Below, one piece after another: positions 18,226-26,918 of a stretch of 64,000 nucleotides of DNA. Source of the DNA: Algoriella xinjiangensis (GTDB lineage: Bacteria; Bacteroidota; Bacteroidia; Flavobacteriales; Weeksellaceae); the NCBI RefSeq assembly GCF_900115015.1, contig NZ_FOUZ01000011.1, positions 62,001 through 126,000 of the forward strand, in the 5' to 3' direction. Every line of letters begins with the position of its first letter. Position 1 is the first letter of the stretch. The position numbers and the translations under genes were made by a program. Below the pieces are notes generated by a model. The model had not been told where the DNA came from. It did not search any database and was given only the letters and a program-made list of their open reading frames with translations.

Positions 18226-19170
18226 ATGTTGGTTAATCTACTTGACAAACGAAATTTTTTTATACAGATTTTTATCATTGTACTATTTTTTGCGCTTGGA
18301 GCAACAAATTTTAACAGTATAAATCTGAGTGATTTAGAAAAAATAGGCGTATTTCTTACTCTGCTTACAATTAGTTTTGTAGGTTATATTGATCGTTCAA
18401 ACGATTTGATAAGTACAACGTCCTACCCAACTTTTTTCTATATTTTATGGATAATGCCCTTTATTGCTGGGCTATCAGACTATCGTATTGCAGGTAGTTT
18501 GTTGTTAATAACCTATATAACAGCACAACTTTTGTATTTCGAATCCGAAAAAAATGATGTTTATAATGCTTTTGACATCGGACTTTTTCTAAGTTTTGCA
18601 GTATTATTAAGTCCACCATTAATTATTTTGGCTGGAGTTGTATTTTTCTATTTTCTAACCTTACGTTCTGTAGAACCAAAAATTCCGATTTTAGGAATCT
18701 TAGGATTTCTCGTACCAATATTAATTGTCGCTCAGATAAGTTTCTTGTTAGATTATCATTTTCTATTAGATTTTTACCGCGAACAATTAATGTTAACAAT
18801 GGTGCATTTTGAATGGAAACAACTGTTTTTAATTCCGATTGTAGTTATTTTAATCTTATCGGTAATTAGTCATATCAAAAATGTAAATAAGCTTACAGCG
18901 CAAAAAAAGAGAGTTTTTCTTTTGGTGCATTTCATGTTTTATGCAATGGTTGTAACAAATGTCTTGTTTGGGGGAAATAACGATACTTATCTTGCCTTTT
19001 TAGGCTTTAGTATCATGATTATGATGTCAAGATATTTAAGCGAAAGCAAACCAAAAATAGAATGGGTAAAAGAAGCCATTCTTTGGATATATTTGATTTG
19101 CTTGTTATTTTATAATTTTTATGATAGAATCCCTCGATTCTTCTCCTTGATTACGGAGGTAAGTTTTTAA
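18226..19170 (+). CDS. multi-helix membrane protein (DUF6427-like)
   Basis: 314 residues with about eight to nine hydrophobic segments across its whole length, short polar loops, and no signal peptide. It resembles the Flavobacteriia membrane protein family annotated DUF6427. Function unknown. Its last 66 bases overlap the 3' end of the lpxH-like gene on the other strand, an unusually long convergent overlap. The C-terminal residues (FYDRIPRFFSLITEVSF) therefore share DNA with the tail of that protein. Identification by overall character and neighbour (DUF6341-like), not by a catalytic motif. Confidence 0.72.
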   Translation: MLVNLLDKRNFFIQIFIIVLFFALGATNFNSINLSDLEKIGVFLTLLTISFVGYIDRSNDLISTTSYPTFFYILWIMPFIAGLSDYRIAGSLLLITYITAQLLYFESEKNDVYNAFDIGLFLSFAVLLSPPLIILAGVVFFYFLTLRSVEPKIPILGILGFLVPILIVAQISFLLDYHFLLDFYREQLMLTMVHFEWKQLFLIPIVVILILSVISHIKNVNKLTAQKKRVFLLVHFMFYAMVVTNVLFGGNNDTYLAFLGFSIMIMMSRYLSESKPKIEWVKEAILWIYLICLLFYNFYDRIPRFFSLITEVSF

Positions 19171-19932
19171 TTCGAAATTTTCACCATCAAAAATACCGTA
19201 GGTAAAATAATTAATCCAATCACCTAAGTTTATATGACGCGCTTTATCAATGGAAATTTCCATTGGTAAATGGCGATGTCCATAAACCAAATAATCGTAT
19301 TGTTTACGAGCCAATTGTTTTTTACTATAAGTAATTAACCATTCATTTTCTACACCAAGAAAGTGAACATCTTCGTCGCCCGAAATCATTTTATTTTTGC
19401 GCGAAGCTGTAATGCCAAGCCACATTGCAAAATCTGGATGAAGAAGATAGAATAAGAATTGACAAAATTTGTTTGTAAATACCTTTTTCATGCGTTTGTA
19501 GCCATCATCTCCAGGTCCTTTTCCATCGCCATGAACAATGAAAAACTCTTTACCATTGATGATAAAATCTTGCTTATCTCGAAAAACAATCGCGTTGATT
19601 TGCTCTTCCAAATAATCTTTCATCCATAAATCATGATTACCGACAAAAAAATAAATCGGAATTCCACGATCAGATATTTCAGCTAATTTTCCTAAAACAC
19701 GAACAAAACCTTTGGGAACAACATGTTTATATTCAAACCAAAAATCAAATAAATCGCCAATCAAAAATAAAACGCCACAATCGTCTTTTACTTCGTCCAA
19801 CCATTTTACAAATAATTTTTCGCGTACAAGACTATCTTTTTCGTTCGGAGCACCAAAATGATGATCCGACGAAAAATAGGCTTTTTTTCCTTCAGCTAAT
19901 TCAATTGTTATTGGTTGTCCTCCGCTAACCAT
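19105..19932 (-). CDS. lpxH: UDP-2,3-diacylglucosamine diphosphatase (LpxH-type calcineurin phosphoesterase)
   Basis: 275 residues. The full metallophosphoesterase set is visible: SSDHHFG (Asp and His), GDLFDFWFEYK, GNHDLWM, VHGDG and YGHRHLP. LpxH-type enzymes cleave UDP-2,3-diacylglucosamine to lipid X in lipid A synthesis at the cytoplasmic side of the inner membrane. FDFWFEYK following the GD motif is typical of LpxH. It is slightly longer than E. coli LpxH. The start overlaps the queD stop by 25 bases; the 3' end overlaps the plus-strand membrane-protein gene by 66 bases. LpxH assignment over a general phosphodiesterase is likely but inferred from motif similarity. Confidence 0.85.
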   Translation of the reverse strand: MVSGGQPITIELAEGKKAYFSSDHHFGAPNEKDSLVREKLFVKWLDEVKDDCGVLFLIGDLFDFWFEYKHVVPKGFVRVLGKLAEISDRGIPIYFFVGNHDLWMKDYLEEQINAIVFRDKQDFIINGKEFFIVHGDGKGPGDDGYKRMKKVFTNKFCQFLFYLLHPDFAMWLGITASRKNKMISGDEDVHFLGVENEWLITYSKKQLARKQYDYLVYGHRHLPMEISIDKARHINLGDWINYFTYGIFDGENFELKTYLRNQGEESRDSIIKIIK

Positions 19933-20360
19933 TCTGCATAAGAGTTTTCTGTTTCGTGCAATTTAAGCGCAACTAATTCGATATTTTCTGGTAATAAAGG
20001 TTTAATTTTTTCTACAATCCACAAAATCATATTTTCTGCAGATGGCTGATAATCTGTAAAAACAACAGTATGTCCTTCTGCCAATAATTTTTCGCCTAAT
20101 ATTTTATGAGGTGAGTTTTCGTTCAATAAAATGGCATGATCAAAAATGTGGACAATTTCTTTGTTCACTATTTTCTTTAAATCACCAAAATCCATTACCA
20201 TTCCCAATTTCACATCATCTAAATCTTCAGATGGTTTACCTTTTACTGTTACAAATAATTTGTAAGAGTGTCCATGTATGTTTTTACATTTTCCGTCGTA
20301 ACCATGCAATGCGTGTGCAGTTTCAAACGTAAAAGCTTTTGTAAGTCGTATGATTTTCAT
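19908..20360 (-). CDS. queD: 6-carboxytetrahydropterin synthase QueD
   Basis: 150 residues of the 6-pyruvoyl-tetrahydropterin synthase family. Zinc-ligand histidines appear in FETAHAL and in IHGHSYKL; the catalytic Cys is in GKCKNIHGH (about residue 26). VMDFGDLK, FDHAILL, PSAENMILWI and LHETENSYAEW are the other family signatures, the last providing the pterin-binding Glu. QueD converts 7,8-dihydroneopterin triphosphate to 6-carboxytetrahydropterin in queuosine synthesis. Other queuosine genes are not in the window. It is first gene of a two-gene unit with lpxH and is divergent from comF, only 34 bases away. Confidence 0.93.
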   Translation of the reverse strand: MKIIRLTKAFTFETAHALHGYDGKCKNIHGHSYKLFVTVKGKPSEDLDDVKLGMVMDFGDLKKIVNKEIVHIFDHAILLNENSPHKILGEKLLAEGHTVVFTDYQPSAENMILWIVEKIKPLLPENIELVALKLHETENSYAEWLAEDNQ

Positions 20361-20386
20361 TAAATTTATAAATAAACTTTAATTTG

Positions 20387-20394
20387 CAAAGGTA
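20387..20394 (-). promoter_or_regulatory. candidate -7 element for queD-lpxH
   Basis: TACCTTTG on the minus strand matches TAnnTTTG, 26 bases upstream of queD; it abuts the comF start codon on the other strand. No good -33 TTG seen. Confidence 0.4.
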
Positions 20395-21060
20395 ATGGAA
20401 ATCAAAACAATCGTAAATTCTTTGGTTGATTTATTTTTCCCGATGCGTTGTATAAGCTGTCAAGATGTTATACAACCTTCGCAAAACCTTTGTGTTTCGT
20501 GTTCTACTCAATTGCCTCTAACACATTGGAAATTTGACCAAAACAATCTTGCTTTTTCTCAATTAAGAAATTTATGCGAGATAGAAAATGCATTTTCGTT
20601 GTTGCATTTTAAACATCATAATGTTACGCAAACTATTTTGCATGAAATGAAATATAAAAATCGACCAGAAATTGGAATTGATTTAGCGTATTTAATTCAA
20701 TTAGATTTAAGTGATTATGATGGAATAATAAGCATACCATTGCATCCAAAACGATTAAAAATAAGAGGATATAACCAAGTTGAAGATTTTGCACGAACGC
20801 TCGCAGGAATCAATCAAATTAATTATTTTGGAGATGGTTTAAGCCGAATAAAATATCATTCGTCTCAAGTTCGCGAAGACAAAGCGCATCGTTTAGAAAA
20901 CCTAAAAAATACTTTCGAAATCAATCCAAATCTAAAAGCTGGACATTATATTTTGGTTGATGATGTTTTAACAACTGGTGCTACAATTGCTTCGGCTGTA
21001 CATCAGTTTAATAAAAATTCAAATTTTAAGATAAGTGTAATCACCATTGCTTGTGCTTAA
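20395..21060 (+). CDS. comF: ComF family phosphoribosyltransferase-like protein
   Basis: 221 residues. N-terminal zinc-finger-like cysteines in CISCQDVI (CxxC) and CVSCS (CxxC) at about 19-38, a middle PLHPKRLKIRGYNQVEDFA segment, and the phosphoribosyltransferase PRPP loop VDDVLTTGAT near residue 185-194. ComF-type proteins (ComFC/GntX) are linked to DNA uptake and transformation in several species; a biochemical reaction is not established for most. Here it is monocistronic or leads into the lipoprotein gene 27 bases downstream. The family assignment is firm; a role in competence in this organism is inference. Confidence 0.9.
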   Translation: MEIKTIVNSLVDLFFPMRCISCQDVIQPSQNLCVSCSTQLPLTHWKFDQNNLAFSQLRNLCEIENAFSLLHFKHHNVTQTILHEMKYKNRPEIGIDLAYLIQLDLSDYDGIISIPLHPKRLKIRGYNQVEDFARTLAGINQINYFGDGLSRIKYHSSQVREDKAHRLENLKNTFEINPNLKAGHYILVDDVLTTGATIASAVHQFNKNSNFKISVITIACA

Positions 21061-21087
21061 TAACAAGCTTTTTATTAACTTGCACAC

Positions 21088-22848
21088 ATGAATAAGACGA
21101 CACGTTTTTCGCTTTTAATGATAACCTTAATTACGGTTTTATCTTGTGCCAGACAAGGTTCGCCAACTGGTGGACCAAAAGATGAAACGCCTCCGGTTTT
21201 TATAAATGCAGATCCAGATACATTGGCAACCAATGTTGATGTTAATATAAAAGAAGCGATTATCAATTTTGATGAATATGTGGTGCTAAAAGAATACAGT
21301 AAAAATGTAGTTGTTTCGCCATCATTTCAAATACCGCCAATTGTTACGCCGCAGGCTATGGCAAAGAAATTTATTTCGATAAAATTTCAAGAAGAATTGT
21401 TGCCAAATACAACCTATAGTTTCAATTTTGGTGATGCGGTACAAGATTTTAATGAAAATAATAAATTATCAAACTTTCAATATGTTTTTTCGACAGGAAC
21501 TTTTATTGATTCATTAAAAATTTCTGGACGAGTAAATTCATCGTACGATTTTAATCTGCCCGAAAAGGTTTTAGTCGGTTTATACAAAGTAAATGAAGAA
21601 TATAAAGACAGTCTTGTTTTACAAAAAAAACCGTATTACATAGCGCGTGTTAATGCAAAAGGCGAGTATCAATTAAATTATTTAGCAGCTGGTAAATATA
21701 AATTGATTGCATTTGAAGATAAAGTAGAAAACGTACAATTTGATTTTGGAAAAGAACGTTTTGCATTTAAAAATGATCCAATTGAGTTGAAAGAAAATCA
21801 ACAAGAAAATTTAAATTTATTTAATCAAAAACCTGCGTATCGCAAGCCCGAAGCAAGTTTTAAAGGAAATGGATTGATTGTTTTTAAAACAACTGGCGCA
21901 ACAGATGATATCACAATTACATCACTTTCTAAAGATTTTAAAACGTCAACAATTGAGAAATTTCCAAGGAAAGATTCAATCAATTTTTGGTTTAATCCAA
22001 AAGTAGATACAATTGCAGCCAAATCTGCGCGTCTTAATTTTCTTGTTCAGCACAAAGACAAAAAAGATACTATAACTGCTTTATACACAAAGTCAGCAGA
22101 AGAATATAAATTAGAGTTTAAACCTTTGAATGATAAAAAATTAGCGCCAAATCAATTGTTTAAAATTCAAGGAACTGCGCCAATTGTTGCAATAGATCCA
22201 ACAAAAATTCACGTTTTTAAAGATTCGATAGAAATTCCATTCAAAGCTTCTATTGATACACTTAATCGTCAAAATGTATTGTTTACTTTTGAGAAAGCAT
22301 TGGATCAAAATTTTGAAGTTAATATCTATCCAAAAGCTTTGACAGATGTGTTGGGCGAGAAAAATGATACATTGGCTTATCCAATAAAAATGGGAACGCG
22401 AGGAGATTTTGGACACTTAAAATTAACACTTCAAAATACGCCAACAAAACCATTTATCTTGCAATTTTTGAAAGCAGATAAAGATTTTACGATTCTTGAT
22501 GAAACTTATAATCAGGCAGGAAAAAACTATTTCGAATTTAATTTTATAGAGCCAGGCGAATATCTTTTTAGATTATTGGTTGATGAAAACCAGAACGGAA
22601 AATGGGACACGGGCGATTTCTTAACAGGAGTACAGCCAGAACCAATTTATTTGTATCCAGAGCCAATAAAAGTGAGGGCAATGTGGGAAGCTGCTGAAAC
22701 ATGGGTTTTAGGAGAAGCCAATCAACCCGTTGCTTTGCCTAATGATAATGCAGATTCGGATAAAAATAGAATACGAAAAGGACAATTGAAAGAAGGCGAG
22801 ACGCGATCGTCTTCTGAAAAAGGAAATAATAAAAAAGTAGGAGAATAA
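21088..22848 (+). CDS. large lipoprotein with Ig-like (SbsA/Big_5) domain
   Basis: 586 residues. The signal peptide ends in a lipobox, TVLSCARQGSPTGGPKDE, with Cys20. The segment about 34-135 (DETPPVFINADPDTLATNV, then LPNTTYSFNFGDAVQDFNEN) is the Big_5/Ig-like SbsA pattern; the remainder is beta-rich. A C-terminal region ENQNGKWDTGDF is a repeat-like Asp/Asn loop, and the last 40 residues are charged and probably disordered. The family is widespread and conserved in Bacteroidota, but its job is not known to me; a periplasm-side or surface scaffold role is possible. Its last codons form part of a terminator hairpin. Confidence 0.85.
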   Translation: MNKTTRFSLLMITLITVLSCARQGSPTGGPKDETPPVFINADPDTLATNVDVNIKEAIINFDEYVVLKEYSKNVVVSPSFQIPPIVTPQAMAKKFISIKFQEELLPNTTYSFNFGDAVQDFNENNKLSNFQYVFSTGTFIDSLKISGRVNSSYDFNLPEKVLVGLYKVNEEYKDSLVLQKKPYYIARVNAKGEYQLNYLAAGKYKLIAFEDKVENVQFDFGKERFAFKNDPIELKENQQENLNLFNQKPAYRKPEASFKGNGLIVFKTTGATDDITITSLSKDFKTSTIEKFPRKDSINFWFNPKVDTIAAKSARLNFLVQHKDKKDTITALYTKSAEEYKLEFKPLNDKKLAPNQLFKIQGTAPIVAIDPTKIHVFKDSIEIPFKASIDTLNRQNVLFTFEKALDQNFEVNIYPKALTDVLGEKNDTLAYPIKMGTRGDFGHLKLTLQNTPTKPFILQFLKADKDFTILDETYNQAGKNYFEFNFIEPGEYLFRLLVDENQNGKWDTGDFLTGVQPEPIYLYPEPIKVRAMWEAAETWVLGEANQPVALPNDNADSDKNRIRKGQLKEGETRSSSEKGNNKKVGE

Positions 22849-22864
22849 TCTTCTACTTTTTTTA
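22831..22864. terminator. bidirectional terminator containing the end of the lipoprotein gene
   Basis: AAAAAAGTAGGAGA and TCTTCTACTTTTTT flank an ATAA loop (one G-T wobble). A runs on the left and T runs on the right let it act in both directions: for the plus-strand lipoprotein gene and for the minus-strand DUF2752 gene. The lipoprotein's stop codon lies in the loop. Confidence 0.75.
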
Positions 22865-22866
22865 TG

Positions 22867-23295
22867 TTAATTTATAGGTGCTAAATAAATAAAAGGCGGA
22901 GAAGGTATATTTCTAATGACCGTATAAACTACTAAAAAAATCAAGAAATTTATTGCAAAACTTGCTGGAAGATGAAGTTTAGAATTTGCAGTTTTATTAC
23001 CTAAAATCCATCCTTCAATTACAATATAATATAAATATCCAACTATAAAAAGTGCAAACGGTAATATGATGTTGTATCGTAAAGATTTTAGAAAATGACC
23101 ATGCAATAAAAAATTAAAAGCTCTTTGACCACCACAACCTGGACACCACAAGCCGGTTGTTGTATGAAAAAAACATTTGATAGAAAACGAATTTTGGTTT
23201 TGGTAAAAACTATAAAAATATACAATTACAACAATGGGAATTATTAAAGCAATTCCGTAAACCAAAATTCGTTTTAAAAGCATTTTAGTCATCAA
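22867..23295 (-). CDS. DUF2752 membrane protein
   Basis: 142 residues. The DUF2752 signature is plain: FFHTTTGLWCPGCGGQRAF (about 43-61), with the Cys-x2-Cys-Gly-Gly and the RAF that follow, then LLHGHFLKSLRYN. Hydrophobic helices lie at about 9-29, 77-95 and 113-130. The function of DUF2752 is not established; the Cys pair could be a redox or metal site. It overlaps the upstream CCC-motif gene by 11 bases, so the pair is coupled. In Bacteroidota these two are commonly adjacent, which suggests a joint role. Confidence 0.85.
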   Translation of the reverse strand: MMTKMLLKRILVYGIALIIPIVVIVYFYSFYQNQNSFSIKCFFHTTTGLWCPGCGGQRAFNFLLHGHFLKSLRYNIILPFALFIVGYLYYIVIEGWILGNKTANSKLHLPASFAINFLIFLVVYTVIRNIPSPPFIYLAPIN

Positions 23296-23668
23296 GATTC
23301 CCTGAATTGTCTAAAATACCTTGATATTGTTCTAAAAATGCGTCTGTACCTTGAGTAACAACTATAAAAACAATATAAACTAAATATAAAGCCGTAATTC
23401 CTAAGGCGATATAACTTAATAATTTAGAATTTTTAGCAGCTTGTAAAGCGCCAGAATAGTCACCTAAATTAAATTTAGAATTAACTTGATTGGCAAAAAC
23501 TATTGCAATAACACCCAAAATAAGTCCAATACAACAAGGTGAACACAGTCCTAAAACTGTACTAACAATTGCGATGACTAAATTATTCTCTGGTTTTTGC
23601 GGAATATTATCGAAAGTTGAATCTGTACTTTGATTAAATTCTTGAATTGGTTGGTTTAGTGAATCCAT
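23285..23668 (-). CDS. CCC-motif / CD225-like small membrane protein
   Basis: 127 residues. A soluble Gln/Asn-rich N-terminus (1-30) is followed by two hydrophobic segments (about 31-55 and 77-100). The first holds LGLCSPCCIGLILGVIAIVF, a double-Cys helix, and then SGALQAAKNSKLLSYIALGI, the pattern of interferon-induced-transmembrane (CD225)-like and CCC-motif membrane proteins. Function unknown. It forms a coupled pair with the DUF2752 gene. The short gap upstream to radA (92 bases) is AT-rich with no clear promoter. Confidence 0.75.
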   Translation of the reverse strand: MDSLNQPIQEFNQSTDSTFDNIPQKPENNLVIAIVSTVLGLCSPCCIGLILGVIAIVFANQVNSKFNLGDYSGALQAAKNSKLLSYIALGITALYLVYIVFIVVTQGTDAFLEQYQGILDNSGNLDD

Positions 23669-23760
23669 AAAGTGTGTTTTTTTTAATGCTTAAAAATAAA
23701 GAATTATTTAAAATTCACACTATTTTTTTTGTTGATTTTAGCGGATAAAATTAAATCAAC

Positions 23761-25125
23761 TTACTGAAATAACATACGATATAAATCTTCTACTTTTGAA
23801 ATTCGAACAATTTTAATTCCAAAATCAGTGTCTTTTATTTTGTTGTATTTTGAGACAAATATCGCATCAAAACCTAATTTTTCGGCTTCTGTAATACGTT
23901 GTTCAATTCTATTTACCGCACGTATTTCTCCACTTAAACCAACTTCGCCAGAAAAACAACAATTATCTGGAACAGCAGAATCTTCGCTCGAAGATAATAT
24001 TGCCGCAATTACAGCTAAATCAATTGCAGGATCATCTACTCGGATTCCGCCCGTAACGTTTAAAAAAACATCTTTCATGTTCAATCTAAAGCCTGCACGT
24101 TTTTCTAAAACAGCTAAAAGCATGTTAAGTCGTTTCGCATCAAAACCAGTTGCAGTACGTTGTGGCGTACCATAAACAGCGGTAGAAACCAAGGCTTGTA
24201 TTTCGATTAACATCGGACGAACGCCCTCTAAAGTTGCCGCAATTGCATTTCCGCTTAACAATTCATCTTTCTTTGTAATTAATACTTCGGATGGATTTGT
24301 TACTTCTCGTAAACCTGCACCTTGCATTTCATAAATTCCGATTTCGGCAGTCGATCCAAAGCGGTTTTTATTGGCGCGTAAAATTCGATAAACATGATTA
24401 CGATCGCCCTCAAATTGAAGTACGACATCAACCATGTGTTCCAAAATTTTAGGTCCAGCAATTACGCCTTCTTTGGTAATATGACCAATTAAAATAATCG
24501 GTGTATTGGTTTCTTTCGCATACTGAATTAGCTCAAAAGTAGTTTCTCTAATTTGCGCAATACTTCCTGGAGAAGATTCTACATACGAGGTTTGAAGCGT
24601 TTGAACTGAATCGACAACAATTAATTGAGGATGAATTTCTTTTGCATGCGCAAAAATTTTCTGTGTATTGGTTTCTGGTAAAACAAAACATTGATCAGAT
24701 TCAATTCCAATTCGTTCGGCACGTAATTTTACTTGCGAAACAGATTCTTCGCCCGAAACATATAAAATTTTGATATTATCTAATCGTAATGCAACTTGAA
24801 GCATCAATGTAGATTTCCCGACACCAGGTTCTCCACCAACTAAAATAACTGAACCAGGTACAATTCCGCCACCCAAAACACGGTCTAATTCTTGGTTTTT
24901 TGTAGAAATACGCGTTTCTCCAAGTGGATTGATTTCTCGAATATTTAAAGCAAACGTTTTTTCGTTTTTATCCGATTTGTCTTTCCACGTTTTTTTATCG
25001 TCGCCTTTGTCTATAATTTCTTCTGCAATGGTATTCCATTCACCACAACTTTTGCATTGTCCCATCCATTGTGCGGTTTGTGTGCCGCAATTTTGACAGA
25101 AATAAGATGTTTTTGTTTTAGCCAT
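23761..25125 (-). CDS. radA: DNA repair protein RadA (Sms)
   Basis: 454 residues, full length. N-terminal zinc finger with Cys10, Cys13, Cys24 and Cys27; RecA-like ATPase core with Walker A GEPGVGKST at 98-106; RadA-specific KNRFG at 253-257; and a Lon-protease-like C-terminal domain (about 280-454). RadA is a branch-migration helicase helping RecA in recombinational repair and transformation. All motifs are intact. It stands alone between the CCC-motif gene and the tandem array, with a promoter-like element just upstream. Confidence 0.96.
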   Translation of the reverse strand: MAKTKTSYFCQNCGTQTAQWMGQCKSCGEWNTIAEEIIDKGDDKKTWKDKSDKNEKTFALNIREINPLGETRISTKNQELDRVLGGGIVPGSVILVGGEPGVGKSTLMLQVALRLDNIKILYVSGEESVSQVKLRAERIGIESDQCFVLPETNTQKIFAHAKEIHPQLIVVDSVQTLQTSYVESSPGSIAQIRETTFELIQYAKETNTPIILIGHITKEGVIAGPKILEHMVDVVLQFEGDRNHVYRILRANKNRFGSTAEIGIYEMQGAGLREVTNPSEVLITKKDELLSGNAIAATLEGVRPMLIEIQALVSTAVYGTPQRTATGFDAKRLNMLLAVLEKRAGFRLNMKDVFLNVTGGIRVDDPAIDLAVIAAILSSSEDSAVPDNCCFSGEVGLSGEIRAVNRIEQRITEAEKLGFDAIFVSKYNKIKDTDFGIKIVRISKVEDLYRMLFQ

Positions 25126-25141
25126 AGTTTGAAATTTGAAA

Positions 25142-25149
25142 CAAAAATA
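25142..25149 (-). promoter_or_regulatory. candidate -7 element for radA
   Basis: TATTTTTG on the minus strand, 16 bases upstream of the radA start. A TTG at 25166-25164 has only a 14-base spacer, shorter than usual. The rest of the 25126-25324 gap shows no clear feature. Confidence 0.4.
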
Positions 25150-25324
25150 AGGTTTTAAAGCGACAAAATGTGGTGTTGTAAATGTGAAATATTTTAAGCA
25201 ATAACCTTAAAAAGTTAATAAATTAATTTACATTTTAACAAATAAAACCTGAACGATAAAGTTGAGTTAAATATTGAATTTCAATTCATTTCTAATCTAT
25301 TTTTAAACGAAATAATAAAAGCGA

Positions 25325-26125
25325 ATGAATAAAATTCTATTTCTTTTTTTAAGCTTTTTTGCATTGCAAAATACAGTGGCTCAATCTACATTAATCTCAG
25401 GAAAAGTGGTGATTGATGATATTGATTATCATGTAGATTTAGATAATTTTTCAATAATTAATTTGAATACCAATGCAAAAACAACGGCGAATTCAGACGG
25501 AATATTTTCTATAAAAGTAAATTTGAACGACGAATTATTGTTTAAAAATGAAGGTATTGAAGAAAGAGTGTTAAAAATTTCGGAAAATATCATTTCGAAA
25601 GGTTTTATAACTGTTCATCTTAATGAGATGGTGATTGAATTGGAAGAAGCAAGTATTTTGAGTTTAAGTCAGGATAAATTGAAAAACTTGGGTAAAAATA
25701 AATCTTTTGGAGAAAAGTTGAATGATGAGATGGGGTTTAATTCTCCCGAGTTTCAAAAGCTTTTACAAGAAAGGTATGATAATGCGAAAATATTGCGAAA
25801 AAAAAATCCATACGAAGGTAATATTCTTGAAATCTTTACATTGTTTAAAAAAGGAAAAGAAAGTGGATTACTTAATTCGAATAAAATCTCTGTTTTTGAA
25901 CAATTAAATCAATTGAAAAGCATAATTGGCGAAACTTTTTTTATTCAAGAGTTAAAAATTCCTAGAGAAGAAATTATTGATTTTATGGGAAAATATTATG
26001 AATCAAATAATTTTAAAAAATTGATTAAGAGAAAACAATTTGAAAAAATCAAAACAATTTTAAAATCAAAGGTTGAAGAATATAATCAATTAAGATCTAA
26101 CTCAATTTCTTCTTCAAATGAATAA
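25325..26125 (+). CDS. secreted CarboxypepD_reg-like protein, tandem paralogue 1 of 4
   Basis: 266 residues. Signal peptide MNKILFLFLSFFALQNTVAQ, then a conserved domain (about 20-110: TLISGKVVIDD, TNAKTTANSDGIFSI, DELLFKNEGIEERVLKIS) resembling the carboxypeptidase-regulatory-like beta-sandwich common in Bacteroidota surface proteins. The middle (about 112-195) is charged and unlike the other copies. The C-terminal module (about 197-245) has ETFFIQELKIPREEIIDF. Nothing catalytic is visible. Its last codons overlap the start of copy 2 by 8 bases. Likely periplasmic or exported; function unknown. First gene of the array. Confidence 0.8.
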   Translation: MNKILFLFLSFFALQNTVAQSTLISGKVVIDDIDYHVDLDNFSIINLNTNAKTTANSDGIFSIKVNLNDELLFKNEGIEERVLKISENIISKGFITVHLNEMVIELEEASILSLSQDKLKNLGKNKSFGEKLNDEMGFNSPEFQKLLQERYDNAKILRKKNPYEGNILEIFTLFKKGKESGLLNSNKISVFEQLNQLKSIIGETFFIQELKIPREEIIDFMGKYYESNNFKKLIKRKQFEKIKTILKSKVEEYNQLRSNSISSSNE

Positions 26126-26918
26126 ATTTTTATTTCTTTTATTAAGCTTTTTTGCATTGCAAAATACAACGGCTCAATCTACATTAATCTCAGGAAAAGT
26201 GGTGATTGATGATATTGATTATCATGTAGATTTAGATAAATTTTCAATAATTAATTTGAATACCAATGCAAAAACAACGGCGAATTCGGACGGAATATTT
26301 TCTATAAAAATAAATTTGAACGATGAATTATTGTTTAAAAATGAAGGTATTGAAGAAAGAGTGTTAAAAATTTCGGAAAATATGATTTCGAAAGGTTTTG
26401 TAACTGTTCATCTTAATGTTGAAGTAATTGAGTTAGCCGAAGCAACAATAAATCCGCTCAAAAAGAATTTAAAAGATAATATAAAAAAAGATGAATCGGA
26501 TTCTGAAAAAATAAATAAAAGTTTAGGTATAAATGAGGAATTTAAACTTGATGTAATTAAAGCTTTTTATGCATCCGCTTATTTAAAAAAATATGGAGGA
26601 GTAGGAAGTGTTCGTTATGAAAATATTATCGGATTACTTGATCAATTTACAAATGATGCAACAAATCATAAGAATAATTATAAAGAAAAATCGAAAGAGA
26701 AATATGTACAAATTGAATTTTTAAAAGACTTTTTTACAACCTATTATTTTGTAAATGATTTAAAAATTCCCGAAGGAAGAATTTTAGAATTTTTAGATTA
26801 TTGTTATATGAATTTCAATTTCAAACAATTGTTGAAAAACAATAATACAGAAGAAATTCTGTATACATTGAACGAACAAGCACCAATTTATCTCTCAAAA
26901 ATAACATCCAATGAATAA
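26118..26918 (+). CDS. secreted CarboxypepD_reg-like protein, tandem paralogue 2 of 4
   Basis: 266 residues. Its first 110 residues are almost identical to copy 1 in protein and largely in DNA; only a few substitutions (for example N to K in the DLDKFSI segment) separate them. From about 113 to 195 it diverges completely, then the shared C-terminal module returns: FFTTYYFVNDLKIPEGRIL, YCYMNFNFKQLLKNN. The final residues (APIYLSKITSNE) are the same as in copy 3. Overlaps copy 3 by 8 bases. A recent duplicate of copy 1 with a changed middle; function unknown. Confidence 0.8.
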   Translation: MNKFLFLLLSFFALQNTTAQSTLISGKVVIDDIDYHVDLDKFSIINLNTNAKTTANSDGIFSIKINLNDELLFKNEGIEERVLKISENMISKGFVTVHLNVEVIELAEATINPLKKNLKDNIKKDESDSEKINKSLGINEEFKLDVIKAFYASAYLKKYGGVGSVRYENIIGLLDQFTNDATNHKNNYKEKSKEKYVQIEFLKDFFTTYYFVNDLKIPEGRILEFLDYCYMNFNFKQLLKNNNTEEILYTLNEQAPIYLSKITSNE

